Assembly (NCBI GenBank): GCA_963921825.1
Contig: OY997588.1
Span: 123,562,715 to 123,626,714 of the forward strand
Direction: 5' to 3'
Source of the DNA: Erodium maritimum
Lineage: Eukaryota > Streptophyta > Magnoliopsida > Geraniales > Geraniaceae
Length of the DNA stretch: 64,000 nt
The translations under genes and the position numbers were made by a program. The notes beneath the pieces were generated by a model, which saw only the letters and a list, made by a program, of their open reading frames with translations, did not search any database and was not told the origin of the DNA. The first letter of the stretch is position 1; each line of letters begins with the position of its first letter. Positions 11,835 through 22,887 of the stretch are shown one piece after another.

Positions 11835-13745
11835 TGTAAGAACCGCTCCCAGTCGAACCGGTGACTTTTAAGACAAGTTTGACTTTCTGACGGAAAAGTA
11901 AACTCAGGAGGTCACTCGGGGTTTTTCCGGGGCCCAAAAAGCTTAGCCGTCATCACGGTTGGCTTAATTGGGCCGTTTCCTTTCATTTAAGTATAATATT
12001 GAAGGAAGTCAAATTTGGTCAAAATCGGACTTGTTATCAACTAAAACAATATTAATTATTGTGCAGGAAAATAATTTGGGAAGCTAGATGACCTACTTGG
12101 ACACTTGTCATTATTTGGTTAGAAGAGAGAAAAGGGAGTGGTCTTGGACCACTTTACCCTCCTAAAAGCCCCTACAAGGAAAAACATCTAAAGGGCTTTT
12201 AGTCATTAACCATCTCTAGGTCTTATATGGAATTGGAAGACCAAAAACCATTTCATTTTGTGTTGTAGCCGAAAATTGGAGGAGAAGAGAAAGAGAGGAG
12301 CTCCCATGGAGTCTTGAAGAAGAAGCAAAGGAAAAAGGGGCAACTTGAGGCCATTCCCTACCTATTCCTTCTCCAAATCATCATCATCATCTCCATCTCA
12401 CTCTCCTAAAGGTAATGGAACTAGCTACATCTCTTTTCCATTCATCTCATCTCTTGGGTTTTGGTTTGGGTTTTGCTAGAAGTTGTTGGATTTGATTGAT
12501 ATGAGGTTAGATGATGTTGCTAAGAAGCTTTGATGGGTTTTTGATGGAAGACTTTGGGTTTAATAGAGTTTTTGATTTGATTTTGATTTGGAGAATCCTT
12601 GGAAACTTGTTTATTTGTTGATTCCTACCATGGGTAGAGGAGTTTTGGAGGTTTTTGACTGTTTTGAGAGTTGGAGATGGTTAAAAATGGAGTTTGGTAG
12701 TGGATTTTCGGAGAAAAGGAGCTGGAGGTTGAAGAAGGGCGAATCTGCCCTGGAGCGTCACGGATCCGTGACGGATTCCGTGACGGGCGACGTCACGGCT
12801 CCGTGAGGGAGACCGTGACGGCACACGTCACTGCTCCGTGACGACTCCCGTGAGGGTCGGTGTCACGGCTCCGTGACAGTGTCCGTGACCGAACAGTCTG
12901 GGGGGTTTTGAAGGGTTTCTCCACCGTTTTGATCTTGTTTTGGAGCTAACCTTTTGGAAGGGTTTTGGGGACTTTAGTTACTGTTAAGTAGGACCTAATT
13001 AGGGTTGTTTTGTGTTCAAAGACCAGAAGAGCTTGAAGAACGAAGTCCTTGCCGGTACCCGTGTGAAGAACGGTGTGGTTTACTATCGTTTGTGACATCA
13101 TAGTGTTGAGAGGAAGACCGCGAGGTAGGAAAAGTCTTAATTTCTTAATTAACGCTTAGTATGCATGATTAGGATAATAAAATCGGAAAGGTCCTAGAAT
13201 TGCCTATAGGATGCGAATAACTAGAATAATCGTATTTCAATTTTAATAAATGGATGAGTCTAGTATGCATGCTTAGGACAATGACAATTAGTGAACTGTG
13301 CTTTCAATACTTGAGAAATTGATTTACTGGTAGAGAGGTTGTGAAGAGCTCTCGGATTAGTTGTGTGCTAGGTTCACATGCTTGGTTGCTAATTACTAGG
13401 ATAATTTAAGAGTCTAATGAAACTAGATTATCTTGTATGATTGAATGCTAAATGGTTCGTTCACATGATGATTGACTGGTTGAATGCATAATTGGTTGAT
13501 TGAGTGTTTATGTTGTTATAATTTTTGATTGCACGGATGATCGAGTATGACTGGTTGTGCCACGGGGTACAATCAGGTGATCGATGTACCGTTGGTTCGT
13601 GACAGGTAAGCTTACGGTAAGTATGGAGTGCATTGGGTGTCTTGTTGTGATGAAAGGGTGACTTGTTGAGTGTTGATTGGTGACCCAGTTCTAGTGTTTT
13701 CCCTATCCTTATTCTTGTTTGCATTGCTTGTTTAGTTCGGTACTA

Positions 13746-13788
<43 letters not shown>

Positions 13789-14853
13789 AATCCGGTGCCG
13801 TAGTAAAGGTGGAGTTTGACAGATACAGTGAGATATTGGTTGAGAATTGGAGCCTGAGGGCATTGATTACTGGATACTACAAATATTGATTATTGGCAGA
13901 TCCTATGGGATATTTATTGATTATTGGCAGATCCTGCGGGATATTTATTGTTTATTGGCAGATCCTGCAGGACATTTATTGATTATTGGCAGATCCTGTG
14001 GGATATAGAATGATTATGAGCAGATCCTGCGGGATATTATTTGGGTTACTTCTTGAGAGATGGTTATTAAGGTTCCACCCAAGGTTGTGCGTCCATGTGG
14101 AGCACTACCTTGGTTCCCTATGACTTATGGTCCTTTGGAGGCATTTCTGGGAATCTCGATGATAAGCGCCCATTTGGGATTGTTTCCGGTGCCCCAACGC
14201 ATGTGCGTCCTCTGGACCGAGGGAAAATCTGATATGACATGGATACTCTGGTGGATCGGAATTATGGGAACCGAGCTGATCCCAGAATCTATCCATGGAT
14301 CGGAGGCTTGAGAAAGCGAGTGGTTGGCATGATATTAAATACTCCCATTTTACTCTTATCTTTTCGTTATGGAACTTTTATGAACTCTTTCAAATTACGG
14401 TTATCTTCAAGGGTGCGATATTGCTTGATTATATAATTCATTCCTTCGTACTACTTGGTTAATCTTATTATTATGCTTTTATCTATTCGTTTGAACATTT
14501 TAAGTATTGATCTAAAGGTGGAGTTATTGAGATTTTTCCTACTGAGCGTAAGCTCATCCCCTTTGTTTCTCTTACTGTTTTACAGGAGTACCAGACGTCT
14601 AGAGTGGGCGAGGCTTGGGAGCTTCAGTTCCTTTTGGGATTCGTTTTGGACTTATGTTGCTCTTTTCTGTTAAACATTTTATATCTTATTGTGTTCTACG
14701 AGCTGTGACTCATGGAGGATTTCGAACATTTACTTAGATTATTTTGATGTTTTTTTATTAGAATCGAGCACTTTTATCGATCGTTTATTCTTTATTTTAT
14801 TTCAACTTGAGTCGCGTCTCGAATACGGTCAAAACTGGATTTGAGACGTGACA
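11835..14853 (+). repeat. Right LTR of the Tekay element
   Basis: It starts tgtaagaaccgc directly after the polypurine tract and ends gacgtgaca, followed by the target duplication tcatc. It has the same internal blocks as the left LTR: a CGTCACGG palindrome array (about 12755-12891), a run of 38 consecutive G (13750-13787) and roughly five copies of the gcagatcctgcgggat unit (about 13884-14037). Confidence 0.9.
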
Positions 14854-16683
14854 TCATCGTACAAGAGGCTTGGAGTTTGGTCGACCCTGAGACTATCTTA
14901 ACCATCAATTTTATCACTTTTTTGGTCAACCATGTAACTTGGTCAACGAAAAAAACGGCGAACAAAGATCATTCTTGGTAGACAAAATGTTGTTAGTCTT
15001 TTGGTTAAGTTTTTATTTGGCCGATGAAACTATAATCTCAGTCAAATGAACAAACTCCATTAAAATGAACCTGGTTTCTACCCTATATCTCCCCCAAATA
15101 TCTCTTCTCTCTCAACAAACTTATATTTCCTCCCACATTTTTTAATTAGAAGTTGGTGTTGAGGCATTCTACTTCTTCAAGCTCAATTGATATGTATATT
15201 CCTAACTATTTCTTGATATTTTGTTAGAATTTATGTTTTAGAACTTGTTAGATTTGTTTTTATCGGAAACGTATATTTAAATTAAACCTCTTTTGATGTG
15301 AAAGAGGAGTTACAAGTACAAAAGATCAAACCACGAGGAGCTTTGATCCTAAGACGAAATAAAAAAAAAAACTTTTATTTTGATCGGCAAATCAAATTTA
15401 AATTATATCCTCTTTTGAGGTAAAAGAGGAAAAAAATCACTTAACTTGTTAGATGATATTAGTTCTTTGATCCATATATGAGTAATTAGTTACTGATTTT
15501 TAGTTGTGTATGGTCATATACTTGAGCTTAATGTAATATTAGGTTGAAATTTAGTGTTTGAACTCATTGGATGAGATGGATGTTGCATATGGTTGAAATG
15601 CTGAGCATGATCCATAATAATCTGCTTATACTATTGGAGTACAATCATGCTCAGCATTTGCTGCAAAAAGAACACTAGAGGATAACGAAGATTGTTGAAT
15701 CAAACCTCACAGCAGAAGAATGAGAGGGTCCAAATCGAGAGGAGAAGAAAAGAGGCAGCTTTCCTGGTGATCCGGTGGCCAAAGGCCATCATGGACACTA
15801 CACCAGCTCAAACTGTGGAGGATGATATCTTCAAAACAAAGCTTCTTATTGGCGATCCTTGTTGATGAAGATGAACTCTAATGAAAACTGAAGAGTATTA
15901 TAGATTTATGAGTTATGACCGTACAACTTTTTAATTGTAATTGACTTATTATTAGGTTTATAATTCTGAATTTATTTATTTATTTATATATACATATAAG
16001 ATTGGGTAGGGTTCGGGGCGGGTAAGGCCAAACTCGTACCCTACCTGTACCCTGTCAATGTACCCGGTCAACGGATAATACCCTACCCGGTTAAAAAAAT
16101 TCCCTGTTAATACCCTACCCGATCGGGTAGGGTACGTCGGGTTCGAGTTATTTTGCCATCCATCTCCATGCTCAGCATTTCAATCATGCTTATACTATTG
16201 GAGTGCAATCTGCAAATTGGGATGGCAGATCAGTGTTCAATCATGCTTATACTATAGGAGTGCAATATGCAAACTGGGATGGCAGATCAGAGTTTGAATG
16301 TATCACTTCTTGGTTAATCTACTGAAACCAATTTAATAAGGAAAGAGTGGCAGATTGGGTGTTTTTTTTATTCTTTTGAAGGCTAAGAAAGGGTTACTCT
16401 TCTCTTCATTTTGCTTAGTGACAAAGGGCTTCATTTCTTTTGTTATAGTGCTTAAGGGAGTTGGTTTTAGTGGCTTGTGGTACAAGAAATGCCCAAGATC
16501 TTTTTGGATAGTTCTACTGATGAATCTTGTTGTAATGGTTACATTGTACCTCCTTTTTCATCCCGAAAAAGGTTTTTTAATTAAAAAAAAATTTTGTCGA
16601 TAAAAAAAAGGACTGACACATTTATTAAATAAAACTTTTAACGAACTTTGTGCGTTGTAAAAGCAAGAGTTCGTCTTTGAGAA
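14854..16683. other. AT-rich intergenic DNA with repeat fragments
   Basis: No gene is recognised. At 15998-16150 there is a block rich in gggtaggg and taccctacccg motifs ending in a tttgccatcc-type sequence, which looks like part of a non-autonomous DNA transposon. A roughly 53-bp unit (tcatgcttatactat...) is tandemly duplicated at about 16186-16289. The words atgctcagcattt and their inverse occur at 15595-15660 and 16168-16182. The stretch at 16330-16600 ends in A/T runs and could be the 3' end of a retroposon, but nothing confirms it. Confidence 0.4.
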
Positions 16684-18198
16684 TAATAATTAGGGATAAT
16701 TCCATTTTAGTACCCTAAAACTTTCGGATTTCGTTTTTAGTATCCTAAATGTTTTTTGTGCCACTTCAGTACCCTAAATCTTTGGTAATTCCACTTCAAT
16801 ACCTATAGTTAACTTTTCATCCAATTTTAGATGAAAAATGGTAATGTGCCTAGCACATGACCTAAATATTTTCAAAAATGTCAGAATTACCCCTAACTTT
16901 CAACCCTTATTATTTTTCTCTCCACTCATCTCTTATTTAATCTCAACCACACATTCAAATACCTCTCTTTTATCTCTCTCACCCCTCATCTATACACATG
17001 TTCATCTTCATCTAAACACGTGTTCATCTATATAGTGAAGACTCGAATGAGCAAAGCTCTTGGCGGCGGATAAATCGCCCAACCCAGAAAACGCGGAATC
17101 GAAATCCGTCGCCGACGAATAGGAACAGGAGCTCTGCGACTTGGGTCTTCCTATCAGCTCTGGAGCGGAAGATCGAATCTGGATCGTCCGCGGTGGACTG
17201 TTGAAGTAGGAGGCGGAGCTCGAAGTGGGTCGCGGCGGGGTGCGAGATCCGAGATCGAAGTTGAGGTCGCTGGTGGGGTTGAGAGTGGGAGAGGGCTTGG
17301 ATGCGACCATTGGAGCGGATTTGCCTTAGGGTTTGAACCCGAAATCGAAAGCGAAGAGATTGTCAAAGTTGCTCATGGCGAAAGGGTAGAAGAAGACAAA
17401 ATCTGGGGAAAATATGGGAGGCGAGGTCTTCGGCTCCGGCCACCCCACCTCCCCCTCTCACGCACACACGACGACCCAAGCGGAACTCTGACGTATTGCC
17501 TTTGAGTTTGAGTTTCAAGTATTTTTTTTGTCTACTGGTACCCTAGGGGTGTTTGTGATTGATTAGTAGAAGTGATTAAGGTTTGGTTGATACATTTAGG
17601 TAATTGATTCTGAAATTGGATGGGTTGCTGAGAAAAGCTTGATTAATTTTTGGTTAATTAAGAAAAGAAATGAAAGAATAAAAAATAAACTGATTTTTAA
17701 ATAAAATATGAGAAATATAAGAAAATGAAATATAATGAAAGAACTAAAAAAAATTAAATGGATTTTTAAAAAAATTGTATTTTTGGGAAATAATAATAAT
17801 TTTGTATATAAATAAAACTGTTTTTTAAAAATAAAAACTGACTTTTGCTTAAAATATAAATTATTTTTTAAATAAAAACTTATTTTTAAAATAGTAAATT
17901 AATTTTTTAAAATTAAAATATAATTTTTATTAAAAAAACCCGATATTTATAAATAAAAAATATTTTTTAAAATTCAATGGCAAATTTTTGAAAATTTGAT
18001 GTAACATGAGGGGTATTTTAGACATTTTACGTTTATTGGATGGAAAGTTAACAATATTGGATGGAAAATCTGACGTTGGGTACTAAAGTGGGATTATCAA
18101 AGATTTAGGGTACTGAAGTGGCACAAAAAACATTTAGGGTACTAAAAACAAAATCCGAAAGTTTTAGGGTACTAAAATGGAATTATCCCTAATAATTA
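16684..18198. mobile_element. Mutator-like (Pack-MULE-type) element with 9-bp target duplications
   Basis: Inverted terminal repeats of about 120 bp run inward from gggataattccattttag at 16693 and, inverted, end at 18189. They are nearly identical. Both ends are flanked by the same 9 bp, taataatta (16684-16692 and 18190-18198), the target-duplication size of Mutator-like elements. The 1.5-kb interior has no transposase. It holds a GC-rich block (about 17030-17500) unlike the AT-rich remainder, which encodes a piece of a host gene on the minus strand. This combination is the definition of a Pack-MULE. Confidence in the element is high, in the identity of the cargo moderate. Confidence 0.85.
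17030..17500 (-). pseudogene. Captured 5' exon of an auxilin-like gene
   Basis: On the minus strand an ATG at 17376 opens a reading frame starting MSNFDNLFAFDFGFKP. It continues, after one in-frame stop (17326-17328), with GKSAPMVASK and a Ser/Pro-rich stretch down to about 17035. The block FGFKP-x-GKSAPM-x-ASK closely resembles, from memory, the N-terminus of plant auxilin-related J-domain proteins (clathrin uncoating), where the residue at the stop is usually Gln; a CAA to TAA change would explain it. The J-domain and coiled coil are absent, so this is a fragment. The sequence upstream of the ATG to about 17500 is also GC-rich and may be captured promoter or leader. A database search is needed to confirm the family. 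Confidence 0.55.
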
Positions 18199-18544
18199 TC
18201 TAGGATCATTCAACGAAACTAAAAAAAATATTGAAGAGTGTGGGATGAGTCATAAGGGCATCCACAGTCATATCGTCGGCTGTTGGCGGGGAGGCGCCGG
18301 CGGGAAGCAATTAAAAGTTACTTTTTGCTCTCCTCGCCAGCTCATCGCTTGCGCAAACCGCCAGCAACCTGCGGTGGCGACTTTTGTGCCGGCGGGGAGC
18401 CGCCGACGGTAAGAAAAAATGTAATATTTTAATATATTAACTTTATTAAAAAAAATAAGACGGAAACTAAGACGGAAATTTTTATTAGCACACACAAGAT
18501 CGAGAATAACAGAAACGAGATCACATGTTCACGATTTACAGATC

Positions 18545-18940
18545 GTGAACGTACTGGAGGAATTTGGGCTGGTCTTTAACGATCTCCCAAAGCGAGAACT
18601 TCCTGAACTAGTGGCCATGTCGGGCAACATACCGGTCCGCCGCTGCAGATCGGAAGAAATTTTCGTTCTGTTCCGGTTGGGCTGCCTGAACTACTTCACG
18701 GTAACAAACTTCAAAACGGTGCATTTTCTGGGATATTTGTTGTCAATGGTCCCTGCACTGCTTTTGTGTGCGCGGTGGGGCATCGGCCGGAGCATTTTGG
18801 ACATAATTGGCGAACACTTCCGGCCAATACCTATTATTTGTCCCCGGACGGGCATCGTGTAGCCAACATAAAACCAACACCATCTCTTCCTCGTGGCTCC
18901 AGGGGTGTGCTGTTATGCCGGCCATTGGACCTTCGAACAA
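18545..18940 (-). pseudogene. Second Myb/trihelix-like ORF in the Harbinger element (decayed)
   Basis: The frame from 18940 reads WSHEEEMVLVLCWLHDARPG, then YWPEVFANYV and PPRTQKQCRDH. A TGA stands where the family usually has Trp, after which the same frame continues QQISQKMHRFEVCY and, past another stop, FRKFSLWEIVKDQPKF. The arrangement of a Trp/Glu-rich start, RTxxQCRDHW and KDQPKF parallels the ORF1 region at 19656-20332, so this is a second homologous domain and not a continuation of the first. It is broken by two stops. Confidence 0.55.
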
Positions 18941-19337
18941 GAGAAGAAAGGTACAAAAGGGTTATATGGAAACAATCTCGGGACCAAGAGAGGTTGTGGG
19001 GTGAAGATGTGTGAAAAAAAATGGATGGAAGAGGTGGCTTTTATAGCCACAACCGTCGGCCATGTATTGGTTTTTTGGTCTTTTAGCATGGTCATGGCAA
19101 TAATGTCACTTAGGGGTATTTTGGTTCTTTGGGATGTTGATGGAAATTATTTCACGCACCCCAAGAAACTACAAAGCATTAAATAAAAACAACTACAAAA
19201 AAACCATAATTCATTAAATTTAAAAAACCTACCATTCATGGCATTAGAAAAAACACCAAATTAAAAAAACAAGAAATTAAAAAAAAATAACAACCAACTA
19301 ATTAAAATAAAAAAGCACGAGCAGCGGCACTACTTCA

Positions 19338-20332
19338 TCAGATCGCGTAACATCGCAAGGGTCGCATAGTGTACCTAAAGCTGGGGGGAGTCATGGCCGA
19401 CGTGTCCTTCGATTCCTCTACCAACCATCGGTCGAATGCCTTGAGCTTCAGTTGCGATGTCGTGCCTTTGTCCAGCATCGCGTTTGCTTCTTTCGCCGCT
19501 AAATTGGCCTTCTCAACACTCTCTACAAGCTCCTTCTTGGATGCTACAAGGTTTTTACCTCTGAGCTTCGCAACTTTGGCAGCCTTCTGACCCATAGGCC
19601 GCTGGTACGACGATCGGCATTCCTCTGTAGCACCTGTGGTTCGCTCACTCTCCTCCTACGGCGTGTCTTCACGAGTGTGCTTGCCTGAGTCGGTAGACAC
19701 ATCGACATCGAAGTGACTCATTGGTGTGCCATTGTTTCCTTCTTTGGGTTGCTCGACTTCAAAATATTTTGAAGTCCACTTCGGCTGGTCTCGGACTAGT
19801 TGCCACCAACGTTTCCAAATGAATGGTTTTCTTTCCTTCTTCTCGTACTGTTCCTCGGTCAATGTCGTGACTTCATCATCGGAACGGCCGCTCTTGTGGT
19901 CCCTCAAGTTCTGTGTGTACATCCCATGGAAAAGAGTCACTTTCGGATTGACTTGGCCCCAATGGTCTTTGCACTTCTTTAGTGTCCTTACCGGATCATC
20001 CGGTCCACGCATAGCTTCGACTTCGTCAGAGATGCCCCCCAATACTTCATGTTATGTTTTTGATTCCCGTAAATCGAATCGTAGGAATGGTGCATCCAAG
20101 CTCGAACTAAACGCTTATCCTCATCGGCGCTCCACAGATGTCGCGTCCCTTTAGGTTTTGGTGGAACCACAGCGGCAGGCTTGATACTTGTTGGACATGC
20201 TTCGGTTGACGGAATCGCTGAAAGGCCAGGAGGGAACAACTGTTGCGTCAACGGGTCGAAGGAGTCGCCGTTCAACGTGGTAAACACAGAGGCGGTAAAC
20301 ACAGAGGCCCACTCGTTGAGATCGAACGACAT
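19338..20332 (-). pseudogene. Harbinger ORF1, Myb/trihelix-like protein with NAM-associated-type C-terminus (decayed)
   Basis: The frame opens MSFDLNEWASVF at 20332 and shows a Myb/SANT-like block (LWSADEDKRLVRAWMHHS, then IYGNQKHNMKYWG). A shift near 20040, at a run of C on the plus strand, moves the frame. It continues with KKCKDHWGQV, FIWKRWWQLVRDQPKW and SKYFEVEQPKEG. A last part (19595-19338) is Lys/Glu-rich and probably helical, ending at KAFDRWLVEESKD. The tryptophan spacing is that of ORF1 proteins of plant PIF/Harbinger elements and of the related plant proteins annotated as Myb-like or NAM-associated. At least one frameshift and one stop make it non-functional as it stands. Confidence 0.7.
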
Positions 20333-20633
20333 TGCAAGACGGAAAAAATAGATGGAAAAAATATAAATAGTGGAGTGAGAATAGAGAGAAGAGAGATTGA
20401 ATTTTTGGTGTGAAAAATGAAATAAGAGGGTTGGTATTAATAGGGGTAAAAAGAAAAATAATTAAATGTCACCTGCCAGTGAGGGGACACGTGTCGCCAG
20501 CACGTCCATAATACCCAATGGTCGGCGCGACGCCCAAGGAGTGGACAGCTCACCCCGCCAGCGATCTCCTCACCAGCTCCACGCCTACTCCTCGCGGTCG
20601 ATTACTCCCCGCATGCGACTGTGGATGCCCTAA

Positions 20634-21355
20634 AAAATATACCATACTTGTCATAGGAAGCATAGAATGCAAGCAATGAGAATGAAAAACGTGTCTGGTA
20701 GTTTGGCGTAGGCAACATATGTGTGATGATCATGGTGTCCAAACACTAATACTTATAGCGGTAGCATCCCAAGACACTTAGATATGATGTGCTTATTTTG
20801 ACGTGGTCGGCCCCAACAACGGCCTCAACATTATGTACCCGTCGACATTGTTCAAAAACGTTTTGTGAGGTAAACAACATCTAGTAATCTAAAAAATAAA
20901 TGATACGCAAAACATCTATGGTTATTAGTTGACAGACAATATTTACCTTCATGAGTTGCATTTGTGAAAACCATTTTCACATCGATTTAATAAAAGCACA
21001 TACTATTTGTGGAAGCACAAGGATCGACGAGAAAAGACATTGAACGAAAGTTTAGAAATCGTTCCAGCGTATTTGAAATAACATGACAATATAAAGTAGA
21101 GTGGCGATTTAGACGAAGGATTCAAATACCTAAAAATATAATAATTCAATTTCATGAAAAAATATCTATAACTTATCTAACGTACTGTAAATGCTCTTTT
21201 AACTATAGCAATTCAGTTGTAATAATTCATCGTTACCATATATTTTCTTAGAGGAAGAGATGAAAACAGAAGGCGGTGACTTTTTGGGAGGAGGATTGCT
21301 TTGGGTGATAATTTTAGATGAGAAGAAAAGTGAAAGAGAGGGTTTGTCCAAATCT
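20634..21355. other. AT-rich intergenic DNA
   Basis: I see no gene, RNA or clear repeat here. The DNA resumes after the TAA target of the Harbinger element and ends at the duplicated 14 bp that flank the next retroposon. Confidence 0.5.
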
Positions 21356-22667
21356 GGTGTTTGTGTTACTTTTTTTAGAAGAAATATGATACTATTATTA
21401 ATGGAATTTAAAATAGATCGATGAGCACATTTCTATACTCATCGTACAACCCATAAACCAAGTAATTATAATGGAATAACATGAAATTAAACGTTGCTCC
21501 AGACATAGGGGCGGTCGAAGGGGAAATCTGCGATAGCGTCCGAGGACACCGATACAGCATGCTCCAACCCAACGGCACGGGTCGAGCCAACCAAGTGAAA
21601 GGGGAATACTGGTGGACTGGCATCTCCCACGGTAAGTCATCGTGCATCGTCCTCCCTTGAGTGATACTTGTAGGGCTCCAAAACGCGGGATTGTTGACCC
21701 CAGACTGGTAGGGGAGAATCTTGTCGACTGTTGATGGAACCATCGCCATCGATAAGCCAGGGAGGTGGTACAGCCACCAACCCCCTCCCTGGGATTCCAA
21801 AGACTCATTCCTGGAGGCGGGGTGCTCGTGGCCCCCCGCCGCTGCTGTGTATGACGCCCCATTGGATGTCGTCGAACCCACTGATTACTCAGGCTCCCTT
21901 TCCCTCTCCAGCCCCGACCGGAGTCCATCTGCACGCGACCCGGTCCTGGCCCCACGACCGATACCCGGCCCACTACCATGCGATCCAGTCCAGCACCCAG
22001 CCACACCCGGTCCACTACCAGTCCCCGGCTCCCACGCATGCCCAGTCCCCCGAGCCTTACGCACACCCGCCAGAAGCCCATGGCCCACAGCCTGTGGCAA
22101 TGCCGAGTCCGAAGGAACATTAGCTGCCGCTGGCTCCTTACCCGTTCTTGGCCACCACGCCATCTTCTCCGGCGACTCCTCCGTCGCCGGTGTTGAATCC
22201 GATGAGATGACCCCTCCAACCCGGACTCTGGTAACAGCTCCCAAAAGGTTGTTTGGCCAAACCCCCAGCCTTTCCTCTGCTGCGCACCCAAGTTTCAACC
22301 TCCTGTTTCGACTACCTCCCCCCGTACTCTGCTCAACCAACAACCGGCAACACCACCAACCACTCCTCCAATAGCGCCGTCGGACGTGGGGCAACAAGCC
22401 GCGATTCCCCAACCCGGAATCGAAACCTAAACTCCGTCGATTGAATCCAGAAACCAGCAAAATCAGAGATTCAACGACAGAACACATGGACCTGAGGCTC
22501 CCCCTGCTCCGTCTCACCGTACCGAGAACAAAACTTCCTTCCCGATCGCCTACGGCCGGCACACGCGGCTGAGCAATTCTCCTCGCTAATCGCCAAAGGG
22601 AGTAGGGCCGACGCTCGACGCTCTTGGGTTGCATAGTTTCCGCTACCTTTTTGGGTGTTTGTGTTAC
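21356..22667 (-). mobile_element. LINE-derived retroposon, minus strand, with 14-bp target duplication
   Basis: The 14 bp ggtgtttgtgttac occur at 21356-21369 and again at 22654-22667, enclosing a 1.28-kb insert. The insert begins with a T-run on the plus strand, so its 3' end is on the left and it is minus-oriented. A minus-strand segment reading NPAFWSPTSITQGRTMHDD resembles NPAFWSLTIISQGRTTHAD in the LINE at 62.7-64 kb, so both belong to one family. There is no endonuclease or reverse transcriptase. Long overlapping ORFs on both strands are a product of GC-rich composition. Confidence 0.65.
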
Positions 22668-22887
22668 GAATACGAATACAAACACTAGAAGTCTAGAACC
22701 ATAAGGTAAGGCAAGGGCATCAATGGTTTAAAGGTAGCAGACACGTGCTTCTGAGAGTGAAGTCAAAAACTCATCATTACATTACCTTACATTACCACTC
22801 TCTCCTATCATCGGTTCCTCTAAATCAAATCAACACCGTTTCCTTTTATTCTTTATGAGAAATCAAACCACCTTTCAATATTACTAT

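Larger units (their letters stand above)
101..14853 (+). mobile_element. Ty3-gypsy LTR retrotransposon, Tekay/Del chromovirus type, with a second copy nested inside
   Basis: The element is bounded by long direct repeats (101-2947 and 11835-14853) and flanked by the 5-bp duplication tcatc, which marks one integration event. A primer-binding site resembling the initiator Met tRNA complement follows the left LTR, and a purine-rich tract precedes the right one. Inside are a gag region with zinc knuckles and, after the nested minus-strand copy (5445-9890), RNase H, integrase and a chromodomain-like tail. Domain order and tail place it in the chromovirus Tekay/Del clade. It is broken in several places and cannot be complete. 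The LTRs differ by roughly 1 to 2 percent by eye, so the insertion is young, perhaps below or near one million years at commonly used plant rates. Confidence 0.9.
18253..20633. mobile_element. PIF/Harbinger-type transposon, non-autonomous, with two Myb-like ORFs
   Basis: The terminal inverted repeat gggcatccacagtc starts at 18256 and its inverse ends at 20630. Both sides carry TAA (18253-18255, 20631-20633), the 3-bp target of PIF/Harbinger elements. The interior has GC-rich subterminal sequence and two separate minus-strand reading regions of Myb/trihelix type, but no DDE transposase. In autonomous relatives ORF1 is such a Myb-like DNA-binding protein that works with the transposase, so this element would need a transposase supplied by another copy. 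Confidence 0.85.

Noticed and set aside
15590-16182. Retroposon between two atgctcagcattt copies
   Set aside because: The same word also occurs inverted nearby and there is no A- or T-tail, so the repeat pair is not good evidence of an insertion.
21398-22685. Long overlapping ORFs on both strands, up to 297 codons
   Set aside because: The block is GC-rich LINE-derived sequence between 14-bp target duplications. The ORFs are Arg/Gly/Ser/Pro-rich on both strands and lack any motif.
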